From positions 1-6,313 of the forward strand of contig DATAEE010000218.1 of NCBI GenBank assembly GCA_036258175.1: a stretch of DNA of 6,313 nt, given 5' to 3'. The notes below the pieces were generated by a model. The model was not told the origin of the DNA, made no database searches, and saw only the letters and a list, made by a program, of their open reading frames with translations. Shown piece by piece: positions 1 through 6,309 of this stretch; position 1 is the first letter of the stretch, and every line of letters begins with the position of its first letter. The position numbers and the translations under genes are program-made. Origin of the DNA: DATAEE01 sp036258175. Its GTDB lineage: Bacteria > Acidobacteriota > Vicinamibacteria > Vicinamibacterales > 2-12-FULL-66-21.

Positions 1-32
1 AGCGCGACGACCACGACCCGGCTGGACTGTGA

Positions 33-77
33 CGTCATACAGTGTGCCGCCATCATGCCACGGCGCGTCGTATGACG
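33..77 (+). promoter_or_regulatory. Hairpin spanning the ligase start codon
   Basis: Bases 33-49 pair with bases 61-77 around an 11-base loop (50-60). The outer eight pairs are perfect (CGTCATAC with GTATGACG). A single A/C mismatch at 41/69 follows, then eight more pairs of which three are G-U wobbles. The 3' arm contains the ATG at 72-74, so in mRNA the most likely ligase start would be buried in the stem. No T-run follows the stem, which argues against a standard intrinsic terminator for an upstream gene. A role in limiting ligase translation is inference; the pairing itself is directly visible. Confidence 0.45.
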
Positions 78-920
78 ACCACCTTCCCCGATTGGCTCGA
101 GCCGATGGCGGCGACGCTGACGCAGGAACGCTTCACCGGCCCGGAGTGGATTTTCGAGCGCAAGTTCGACGGCATCCGGCTGATCGCCTTCAAGCAGGGA
201 TCCGAGACCCGGTTGTTCTCGCGCAATCGGCTGCCGCAAAGCCTGCCGGCGGTCGCGAACGCGATCGCCGCGCTTCCCGTCGAGGATGCGATTCTCGACG
301 GGGAGGTCACATGGGGCGCTCGTTCAGGCGAAGGGGGCGTGGCGTACCACGTGTTCGACGTCATGTGGCTCGACGGCCGCGACGTGCGATCGCTCACGCT
401 CGACGAGCGTCGCGCGTTGCTGAAGGCGCTGCCGCTTCAGCCACCGCTCCGGCGGGTCACCACCATGCACGACGCGCAACCGTGGGAGCGTGCCTGCAGC
501 GAGGGCTGGGAAGGCGTGATTGCGAAACGGCGCGACTCGCGGTACGAGCACCGCCGGTCGCCCCACTGGCTGAAGATGAAGTGCGAGGCGAAGCGGGACT
601 TCGTCGTCGGCGGCTTCACCGATCCGCAGAGAAGCCGCGTCGGCCTTGGTGCGCTCCTCGTTGGCTACTACGAGAAAGACGATTTCGTTTTCGCCGGCAA
701 GGTCGGCACCGGGTTCGACACGAAGCTGCTGCTCGAGCTTCGCTCGCGGCTCGATGCGATCGAGATTCCGGCATCGCCATTCAACAAAGCGAAAGGTCTT
801 CCGCGCCTTCGCGCGCACTGGACACGGCCCGAGATCGTCGTCGAGGTCGCGTTCATCGAGTGGACGGTTCACGGCAAGCTTCGGCATCCACGGCTGCTGG
901 GCGTCCGCTTCGACAAATGA
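72..920 (+). CDS. ligD: Stand-alone LigD-type ATP-dependent DNA ligase (NHEJ)
   Basis: This cytoplasmic enzyme seals DNA nicks and breaks through a ligase-adenylate intermediate, and corresponds to the ligase domain of bacterial LigD (TIGR02779 type). The 282 residues match that domain's usual size. Numbered from the ATG at 72, the nucleotidyltransferase motifs are visible in order: motif I KFDGIR with adenylated Lys31, a SRN motif Ia near 50, DGEV at 76-79 (motif III), VFDV at 94-97 (IIIa), EGVIAKR at 147-153 (IV) and WLKMK at 166-170 (V). An OB-fold follows from about 178 and ends in the typical motif VI region RHPRLLGVRFDK. The GTG at 42 in the same frame would add ten residues (CRHHATARR) unlike family N-termini. 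Neither start has a clear ribosome site. The stop overlaps the polymerase gene as ATGA. The end is a complete family-type C-terminus, so the protein does not look truncated. Because LigC-like ligases are close relatives, assignment to LigD rests partly on the neighbour. Confidence 0.95.
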   Translation: MTTTFPDWLEPMAATLTQERFTGPEWIFERKFDGIRLIAFKQGSETRLFSRNRLPQSLPAVANAIAALPVEDAILDGEVTWGARSGEGGVAYHVFDVMWLDGRDVRSLTLDERRALLKALPLQPPLRRVTTMHDAQPWERACSEGWEGVIAKRRDSRYEHRRSPHWLKMKCEAKRDFVVGGFTDPQRSRVGLGALLVGYYEKDDFVFAGKVGTGFDTKLLLELRSRLDAIEIPASPFNKAKGLPRLRAHWTRPEIVVEVAFIEWTVHGKLRHPRLLGVRFDK

Positions 921-1813
921 AAGCCGCTCAGACGATCACGCATCCGGAGAAAGTGCTTTTCCCGGATGCCGGGATCACCAAGGGGGAGCTCGCCGCATAC
1001 TACGAGGCCATCGCGCCGCTGATGGTGCCCCACATCCGGTCACGTCCGATCACAATGGAACGTTATCCAAACGGCATCGGCCACAAAGGTTTCTTTCACA
1101 AAGACGTCGCCAAGGGCTTTCCGGCGTGGCTCGAGCGTGTCGAGGTTCCCAAGAAAGATGGCACCGTGCACCATCCCATCGTCCGCGACACGAAGTCGCT
1201 TGTCTGGCTGGCGAACCAGAACTGCATCACGCCGCACGTGTGGACGTCGCGGGCGCCGAACCTCTACCATCCCGACGTCTGCGTCTTCGACTTAGACCCC
1301 TCCAGGGAAGATCCGGACGCCCTTCGCACGGCGGCGCTCGCCGTTCGAGATCTGCTGGCGGAGCTCGGGCTGCCGGCGTGGGTGAAAACGACGGGCGCGA
1401 AGGGATTTCACATCGCGGTGCCGCTCGATGGGAAAGCGGACTTCGGCGTCGTCGAGCGGTTCGCGCACGCGGTCGGGCGGCTTCTCGTCGAACGCGATCC
1501 GCAGCGGCTCACACAGGAGTTCAGCAAGGCGGACCGCCGCGGGCGGATTCTGGTGGACACAGGACGGAACGGTTACAGTGCCACGTTTGCGGCGCCGTAC
1601 GCGGTACGTCCCAAGCCGGGCGCGCCGGTCTCGGCGCCGTGCTCGTGGAAGGAGATCGAACGCGGCGACGTAGGACCGGGGACGTTCACGTTGCGAGGAA
1701 TGGCGCGCCGCGTCGCGGACGTTGGTGATCTGTGGGCGGAGATGCCGAAGCGCAAGCGATCGCTGCGGCGTCCTATCGAGCGGCTGCAGCGGCTCGTTGA
1801 AAGGCACAAGTGA
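917..1813 (+). CDS. ligD: Stand-alone LigD-type polymerase/primase domain protein (NHEJ)
   Basis: This 298-residue protein is a complete LigD polymerase domain (TIGR02778 type; archaeo-eukaryotic primase fold). In NHEJ this domain binds broken ends carrying a 5'-phosphate and adds ribo- or deoxynucleotides to fill gaps. The N-terminus (ITHPEKVLFPDAGITKGEL, PITMERYPNG) and the GFFHKD stretch near 58-63 are family hallmarks. The catalytic metal ligands are visible as DLD at 125-127 and Asp214 in the ILVDTGRNG stretch. The TGAKGFH motif at 159-165 is the usual nucleotide-binding histidine segment, and APYAVR follows Asp214. The ATG at 917 overlaps the ligase stop by four bases and has no ribosome site of its own, so it is probably translated by coupling to the ligase. 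In many bacteria these two domains are fused in one protein; the Bacillus enzyme has the same Lig-Pol order. No phosphoesterase domain is attached. The same frame stays open upstream to 29, but that part is only a GC-rich shadow of the ligase. Confidence 0.95.
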   Translation: MKAAQTITHPEKVLFPDAGITKGELAAYYEAIAPLMVPHIRSRPITMERYPNGIGHKGFFHKDVAKGFPAWLERVEVPKKDGTVHHPIVRDTKSLVWLANQNCITPHVWTSRAPNLYHPDVCVFDLDPSREDPDALRTAALAVRDLLAELGLPAWVKTTGAKGFHIAVPLDGKADFGVVERFAHAVGRLLVERDPQRLTQEFSKADRRGRILVDTGRNGYSATFAAPYAVRPKPGAPVSAPCSWKEIERGDVGPGTFTLRGMARRVADVGDLWAEMPKRKRSLRRPIERLQRLVERHK

Positions 1814-1958
1814 CCTGCCCGAACTGCGGCGCCGGACTCGACGGAGCGTTCTGCGCGCCATGTTCGTCCTCGTGCCGCTTTTCGCGGGGCTTCGTCGCGC
1901 TCATGGTCCGGCGTTCGGGCCGGAACTACCCGCAGCATCTGTATTTTTCGCTGCATGT

Positions 1959-1978
1959 TCACGCCGCGTGGTTTTTTT
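1959..1978 (+). terminator. Weak intrinsic-terminator-like hairpin with T7 tract
   Basis: CACG at 1960-1963 pairs with CGTG at 1967-1970 across a three-base loop, and an outer T-G wobble adds one pair. Seven Ts follow at once (1972-1978). This is the only hairpin plus T-run I noticed on the plus strand. Four Watson-Crick pairs is short for an efficient terminator, and the T-run lies inside the pseudogene remnant, so it may be chance. If active, it would end transcripts of the ligase/polymerase pair. Confidence 0.2.
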
Positions 1979-2002
1979 GCGGGCGCCGTCGCGGGCGCCG
2001 TG
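1979..2002 (+). repeat. 12-bp tandem duplication in the pseudogene
   Basis: GCGGGCGCCGTC at 1979-1990 is followed directly by GCGGGCGCCGTG at 1991-2002, identical at 11 of 12 positions. In the frame starting at 1979 it encodes AGAV twice, which suits a membrane helix, so the duplication may predate the decay of the gene. It lies immediately after the T7 run. Confidence 0.7.
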
Positions 2003-2130
2003 CAGATCAGGACCATTCCGATCGTGACACCGCTGGTTCGGCGGCCGTTGGCATTGCATACATGGCGCTCGTGCTCGCGGCGCTCATCGCCATCCTCTAT
2101 CCACTCGGATTGTTTCGAGGTCAGTGAATC

Positions 2131-2649
2131 GTGCCAATGGTCACGACCCGCGCCGAGTCTCGTTGGGTTCGGTGGTCGATCCTCGCAGGCGCCGGCCTCT
2201 TCATCTTTGCGCTCGTCCTTTCAGCCGTCTTTGAGCCACGGATTCGCGTCCTCCATGCGCTTCAGGCCCTGATCTACGTGGCCGTGATCGTCCTCACCCG
2301 CCGGAACAGCTCCTGGGGTTTCGGGGCGGGATGCGTCATCGCCGCTTTCTGGAACTACATCAACTTGTTCGTGACGACGTTCATCAAGGCTGGCGTCAAC
2401 CAGTGGATTGCGTTCCTGCAAACGGGTCGAATCGAAAGACCGGACCTGGCGCTTTCGGCGTTCGCCGCTGCCGGGCATTTCCTGCTGATAGCGGCATGCC
2501 TGATTGGATTTCTGAGGACGCGGCCGAGGGCGCGGGATTGGGGTCAGTTCGTTGGTGGTGGAGTACTTGCCATCGCGTATTTGATCGCGATTATCATCAC
2601 GACCGGTCCCCAATACATCGGTCTCCTCAAGAGGGTCTTCGGTCTCTAG
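2131..2649 (+). CDS. Small multi-pass membrane protein, family not recognised
   Basis: The 172-residue product is strongly hydrophobic, with about five predicted membrane helices: residues 15-34, 41-56, 63-84, 106-128 and 138-158. Charged loops lie between them, for example TRRNSS at 56-61 and RTRPRARD at 129-136. The third helix holds an aromatic-rich AAFWNYINLF stretch and is followed by KAGVNQW, which could be a useful search seed. I see no catalytic motif and no signal peptide apart from the first helix. The GTG at 2131 is chosen because GAGG at 2117-2120 lies ten bases upstream; an in-frame ATG at 2137 would be too far from that site. It starts three bases after the stop of the zinc-ribbon remnant and is in the same operon-like run, 21 bases ahead of the hydrolase gene. 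Function is unknown. Membrane location is well supported by composition alone. Confidence 0.75.
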   Translation: MPMVTTRAESRWVRWSILAGAGLFIFALVLSAVFEPRIRVLHALQALIYVAVIVLTRRNSSWGFGAGCVIAAFWNYINLFVTTFIKAGVNQWIAFLQTGRIERPDLALSAFAAAGHFLLIAACLIGFLRTRPRARDWGQFVGGGVLAIAYLIAIIITTGPQYIGLLKRVFGL

Positions 2650-2670
2650 CGTCGGGAGGTCGCAGAATCC

Positions 2671-3840
2671 GTGGCAACATTCTCTCGTCGCGAACTCATA
2701 CGTCTGGCCGGCGGGGTGGCGGCAGCGCAGACCGTACGACTCGAGGCGCAAGCGCCCGTACCCTCGACCTACATCGGACCGCTCACGGGAGTCACGAAGG
2801 GTCTCGACGATCGGCGGTTCGATCCCGTCGTGCACGTGCGCGACCTGTACGAGGCTGCGCCGCGGACGCTCCGCTTCCGCGCGCGGACGCGAAGCGAAGC
2901 CGAGGAATGGCAGAAAGCGCTCCGGGCAAAGCTGACTGAGCTCGTCGGCGGGTTCCCGGCAACGCGCGAGCCGCTCAATCCAGTCACGCTTGAGACGCGC
3001 ACTTTTGCGGGCTACACCCGCGAGAAGCTCGTGTTCGACAGCCGGCCTGGCGTCAGCGTGCTGGCCTACCTCCTTCTTCCAGAGAAGGCGCGCCGGCCGG
3101 CAGCCGTGATGATCTGCGTCCCGGGCCACGGGCGCGGCGTGGACGACATCGTCGGCATCGACGAGCGGGGCAACGAGCGGACCGACAAGGCGGGGTACCA
3201 GCACGACTTCGCGATTCAGGTCGCGGAAGCCGGAATGGCCGCCGTGGCGATCGAGCCGATCGGGTTCGGATGCCGCCGGGATCCCGTCAACGCTCGTCAG
3301 GGTCTCGGTCGAAAGGCCTGCGATCCCGTAGCGGGCGGCGCGCTGATGATCGGGCAGACGATGATCGGCTGGCGTGTCTGGGACGTGATGCGCACCATCG
3401 ACTACATCGGCACGCGTGCCGAGCTGGATGCGAACCGCGTCGGGTGCATGGGCATCTCAGGTGGCGGCACGGTGACCGTATTCTCGTCGGCGCTCGACAC
3501 GCGCATCCGCGCCGCGCTGGTCAGCGGCTACCTGAACACGTTCCGCGACAGTGTCGGAAGCATCGTGCACTGCAGCGACAACTACGTTCCGGGGATTTTG
3601 AACTGGGCCGAGATGCACGACATCGCCGGCCTGATCGCGCCGCGGCCGCTCTTCGTGGAGTCAGGGGAGAAGGACGACATCTTCCCGATCCGCGCGAGCG
3701 TCGAGAGCTTCAACGAGGTGCGAACGATTTACGAGGTCTTTGGCGCCCGGGATCGCGCGGAGCAGGAAGTTTTCCCAGGCGAGCACTCGTTCTGGGGCCG
3801 GCGCGGGGTTCCGTTCCTGGCGCGGCATCTGAACGTCTGA
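2671..3840 (+). CDS. Tat-exported alpha/beta hydrolase (Abhydrolase_7 / acetyl-xylan-esterase-like)
   Basis: This 389-residue serine hydrolase is probably exported and cleaves an ester; its substrate cannot be read from the sequence. The N-terminus SRRELIRLAGGVAAAQTV carries twin arginines at 6-7 and a weakly hydrophobic stretch, with a possible cleavage after AQA at about 28, typical of Tat signals. The hydrolase fold covers roughly residues 100-385. VPGHGRG at 150-156 is a likely oxyanion segment. The nucleophile elbow is GISGG with Ser263, Asp335 or Asp336 lies in the SGEKDD loop, and His372 is in GEHSFWG, giving a full triad. Segments such as HDFAIQVAEAG, GWRVWDVMRTIDYI and IAPRPLFVESGE are characteristic of the Abhydrolase_7 group, which includes many soil-bacterial proteins annotated as acetyl-xylan-esterase-like. 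The GTG start at 2671 follows a good ribosome site, GGGAGG at 2654-2659. The gene ends 27 bases before the convergent permease gene. An acyl or carbohydrate ester as substrate is inference. Confidence 0.9.
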   Translation: MATFSRRELIRLAGGVAAAQTVRLEAQAPVPSTYIGPLTGVTKGLDDRRFDPVVHVRDLYEAAPRTLRFRARTRSEAEEWQKALRAKLTELVGGFPATREPLNPVTLETRTFAGYTREKLVFDSRPGVSVLAYLLLPEKARRPAAVMICVPGHGRGVDDIVGIDERGNERTDKAGYQHDFAIQVAEAGMAAVAIEPIGFGCRRDPVNARQGLGRKACDPVAGGALMIGQTMIGWRVWDVMRTIDYIGTRAELDANRVGCMGISGGGTVTVFSSALDTRIRAALVSGYLNTFRDSVGSIVHCSDNYVPGILNWAEMHDIAGLIAPRPLFVESGEKDDIFPIRASVESFNEVRTIYEVFGARDRAEQEVFPGEHSFWGRRGVPFLARHLNV

Positions 3841-3842
3841 GC

Positions 3843-3880
3843 GGGCGATCGCGGGCGCGTCGGACGTTTAACGATCGCTC
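3843..3880. terminator. Possible shared stem between convergent genes
   Basis: GGGCGATCG at 3843-3851 can pair with CGATCGCTC at 3872-3880, giving nine pairs including one G-T, around a 20-base loop. It spans the 27-base gap between the hydrolase and permease stops, where a bidirectional terminator would be expected. There is no T-run on either strand and the loop is large, so support is weak. No other terminator candidate is visible in this gap. Confidence 0.2.
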
Positions 3881-6309
3881 CGAAAAGCGACGGCCGGATC
3901 GACGCGCGCCGCTCGCAGCGCCGGAGCGACTGTCGAAACCGCTCCCGTCAATACCACCACCGCGGTGACAGCTCCGAGCGTGACCGGATCGAGCGGCGTG
4001 ACGCCGAACAGAAAGCCCGTGATCGACCGGCTGACTGCCGCCGAGAGGGCGAGGCCGACCAGCGCACCGCCCGCGACCACGCGGGTGGCGCTGCCGAACA
4101 CGAGGCGCAACAGCCGCGCCGTGCTCGCGCCGAGCGCAACTCTCACGGCGAACTCGCGGCGGCGCTGCTCGACCGCATACGCGAGGACGCTGAATACGCC
4201 GACCATTGCCAGTACGAGCGCCACGCCGGCGAACGTCGCCACCGTCACAGCACGGAAGCGATACCGAACGGTCGCCTCGTCCGCCAGATCGTCGAGTGTC
4301 CGGATGCGCCTGACGGGGACATTCACGTCCTGCCGCGCCACGGCCGCGCGAATGGCGGGGACCAGCGTCTCCGGCCGGCCCTGGCGGGGTTGAACCACGA
4401 GAAAGATGTCGTCATATGGCGCCTGGGCGAGCGGCACATACACCTGCAGCAGCTCCTGCGGCGCGTCCGGTCGATCCTTCACCTGACGCGCGACCCCGAC
4501 GATCTCCCTCACCGTCGCTGTCGATACGAAGGGAGGCTTGATGCTCACGCGCGCGCCAATCGGATTGCGGCCGCCGAGATGCCGGCGCAGGAACGCTTCG
4601 TTGACCAGGCATACCGGTGGCGCGTCGCTCGTATCACGCCCCGTGAACCCGCGACCGGCCACGATTGGAATACCGAGCGTGCGAAAGTAGCCGGGACTTG
4701 CGACGGCGTACTCCGCGATGGGGCGGCCGGCGGCCTCAATGGGAGCGTCGCCCACGATCTCGAACGGCCATCGTCCGAGCTCGGCGTTCCCCCACGGCAG
4801 GCTGCTCGACCAACCGACGCTGTGCACATTCGGGAGAGCGCGCACGCTACGCTCGACCTCCTCGTAGAACTGCAAGAGCCGAGCGGCAGTCGGATAGCCG
4901 GCGCGTGGAACGGAGAAATCCAGCGTCACCACGCTGTCGCCGTCGACGCCGTATCCGGGCTCGAAGTTTCCCAGCACCCACAACGTGCGCAGCAGCAGGC
5001 CGGCCCCGCACAACAGCAAGACGGCGGACGCGACCTGGCCGGCGGCAAGCAGGCTGCGAACCCGCCCGCCGCTGTGCGTCGAGGTTCGACTCTCCGAGGC
5101 GAGGGCCTGCACCAGAGACGTACTCGTGGCCTGCCACGCAGGCAGGACGCCGAAAATCACGCCGACGGCCATCGCGGTCGCCGCGCAGAACGCCAGCACC
5201 CGGCCGTCCAGGGCGAGCGCGACGGCCGCCGGCAGCAGCCCGGGCGGAATCAGCGCGGGCGCCAGTTTCAGGATGGCCGCGCCCAGGGCAACGCCGAGCA
5301 CTCCGCCGAGGGCGGCAAGTGTCAGGCTCTCGGTCAAAAGCTGGCGAATGATGCGGCCGCGTCCGGCCCCCAACGCCGAGCGCACCGCCAGCTCACGCGT
5401 GCGCACGGTCGCGCGGGCCAGCAGCAGGTTCGCCACGTTGGCGCAACACATGAGCAGCACGAAGCCGACGACGCCGAGCAGGAGGAGCGATGTGCGTCGC
5501 AACTCGCGACCCATGATGCCGGCGCGGAGCGGTTCGACGGTGACGCCCCGGTCCTTGTTCGTGCCGGGAAACTCCCGCGCGAGCTGGTCGGCAATCACCG
5601 AGAGGTCGGCCTGCGCGCGTTCGATCGTGACGCCCCGCTTCAGGCGGCCGATCCCCTGCCAGATCCGCAGACCCCGTTGATTGGCCGGCACCGGTCGCAG
5701 CAGCGTCCAGACGCTCGCGGGTCGCGAAAACCGGACGTGGTCCGGAACGATACCCACGACGGTGTGCGGCTGTCCGTTCAGGCGGATCTCGCGCCCGACG
5801 ATCGCCGAATCGCTGGCAAAGCGGGTGCGCCAGAGCGCTTCACTCATCACGACGACACTGGCCGTCGGCCCTTCGTCGGCCGGCAAGAATGTCCGACCCG
5901 TCACGGGACGGACGCCCAGCACGTCGAAGAACCGCGCCGTCACGCTCTGGCGGTCGACGTTCTCGAGTGTGCCATCGGGCGCTGCCAGCAACGGGCCGCC
6001 GCCGAGCCCGAGTGTGATGGCCGCCATCGCCTCGAACGAACCGTTCCGTTCCTCCCAATCATGGAGGTTGACGAGACTCGCCGGACTGCGGGCACTCGTG
6101 GCTGTGCGCTCCCAGATCATGACCAGGCGGTCGGGCTCGGCGTAGGGGAGCGGGCGCATCAACGTCGCGTCGGCAAGCGCGAACATCGCGCTGTTAGCGC
6201 CAATGCCAATCGCCAGCGTCAGCCCAGCCACCGACGTGAAGCCCGGAGCGCCTTTCAGGTGGCGGATCGCGAAACGCAAATCGGTGGCGAATTCCTGCAG
6301 CCGCTGCAC
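3868..6309 (-). CDS. ADOP-family ABC transporter permease (MacB/FtsX-like, duplicated)
   Basis: This 813-residue inner-membrane protein belongs to the acidobacterial duplicated orphan permeases (TIGR03434 type). The N-terminus DLRFAIRHLKGAPGFT followed by a helix at about 25-46 and RPLPYAEPDRLVMIWE is diagnostic. The order is: helix 1, a periplasmic MacB-type core domain (about 50-270), three helices forming an FtsX domain (273-297, 325-352, 370-392), a helix at 420-445, a second periplasmic core (about 450-685), and three C-terminal helices (688-713, 741-765, 776-800). The duplication shows in matching motifs, RELAVRSALGAG at 305-316 and REFAVRVALGAS at 718-729. Such proteins usually lack a partner ATPase next to them, and none is visible here, so their cargo is generally unknown. 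The GTG at 6309 fits family N-termini, but the frame stays open to the window edge and no ribosome site can be seen, so the start is uncertain. The C-terminus (ALRAARVDPAVAFRSD) is complete and family-typical. The gene converges on the hydrolase. Confidence 0.95.
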   Translation of the reverse strand: MQRLQEFATDLRFAIRHLKGAPGFTSVAGLTLAIGIGANSAMFALADATLMRPLPYAEPDRLVMIWERTATSARSPASLVNLHDWEERNGSFEAMAAITLGLGGGPLLAAPDGTLENVDRQSVTARFFDVLGVRPVTGRTFLPADEGPTASVVVMSEALWRTRFASDSAIVGREIRLNGQPHTVVGIVPDHVRFSRPASVWTLLRPVPANQRGLRIWQGIGRLKRGVTIERAQADLSVIADQLAREFPGTNKDRGVTVEPLRAGIMGRELRRTSLLLLGVVGFVLLMCCANVANLLLARATVRTRELAVRSALGAGRGRIIRQLLTESLTLAALGGVLGVALGAAILKLAPALIPPGLLPAAVALALDGRVLAFCAATAMAVGVIFGVLPAWQATSTSLVQALASESRTSTHSGGRVRSLLAAGQVASAVLLLCGAGLLLRTLWVLGNFEPGYGVDGDSVVTLDFSVPRAGYPTAARLLQFYEEVERSVRALPNVHSVGWSSSLPWGNAELGRWPFEIVGDAPIEAAGRPIAEYAVASPGYFRTLGIPIVAGRGFTGRDTSDAPPVCLVNEAFLRRHLGGRNPIGARVSIKPPFVSTATVREIVGVARQVKDRPDAPQELLQVYVPLAQAPYDDIFLVVQPRQGRPETLVPAIRAAVARQDVNVPVRRIRTLDDLADEATVRYRFRAVTVATFAGVALVLAMVGVFSVLAYAVEQRRREFAVRVALGASTARLLRLVFGSATRVVAGGALVGLALSAAVSRSITGFLFGVTPLDPVTLGAVTAVVVLTGAVSTVAPALRAARVDPAVAFRSDR

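Larger units (their letters stand above)
1810..2127 (+). pseudogene. Frameshifted remnant of a zinc-ribbon membrane protein (DUF3667-like)
   Basis: The GTG at 1810 overlaps the polymerase stop as GTGA and opens a clean zinc ribbon, CPNCGAGLDGAFCAPC (Cys3, 6, 15, 18). After that, sensible membrane-protein sequence changes frame repeatedly. MFVLVPLFAG is read at 1860-1889 in one frame. FVALMVRRSGRNYPQHLYFSLHVHAAWFF is read at 1891-1977 in a second. AGAVAGAVQIRTIPIVTPLV continues from 1979 in a third. AAVGIAYMALVLAALIAIL returns to the second frame from 2041 to the stop at 2127. Read through, the pieces resemble DUF3667-type proteins, which carry an N-terminal zinc ribbon, a hydrophobic PLFA segment, a 'YxxHLxFxLHxHA' segment and a last membrane helix. 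The usual region between ribbon and helix is missing, suggesting an internal deletion near 1860. Read literally, the frame from 1810 would give a 105-residue protein with an implausible stretch (CGRRRGRRADQDHSDRDT) in its middle. The family name is tentative. Because the neighbouring genes are intact, random sequencing error seems less likely than true decay. Confidence 0.6.

Noticed and set aside
30..37. TGACGTCA palindrome as an operator
   Set aside because: It overlaps the arm of the larger hairpin, is a single short site, and has no second copy to support a regulator.
29..916. Open frame continuous with the polymerase gene, suggesting a 594-residue protein
   Set aside because: It runs out of frame through the ligase, is rich in Arg and Ala with no family motifs, and is a common GC-rich shadow. 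The polymerase family start matches the ATG at 917.
908..925. Programmed frameshift fusing ligase and polymerase
   Set aside because: There is no heptamer slippery site at CAAATGAAAG, and the ATGA overlap with complete domain ends is explained by stop-restart coupling.
2221..3204. Long minus-strand open frame of 327 codons opposite the membrane protein and hydrolase
   Set aside because: Composition is Arg-, Asp- and Pro-rich without motifs, and the plus strand carries clear signal, ribosome-site and triad evidence.
3845..3852. GCGATCGC octamer as a functional repeat element
   Set aside because: It resembles the cyanobacterial HIP1 motif, but I noticed only this copy and the gene content is not cyanobacterial.
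4665..5680. Plus-strand open frames opposite the permease
   Set aside because: Both are very Arg- and Ser-rich and cover the second core domain and FtsX helices of an unmistakable minus-strand gene.
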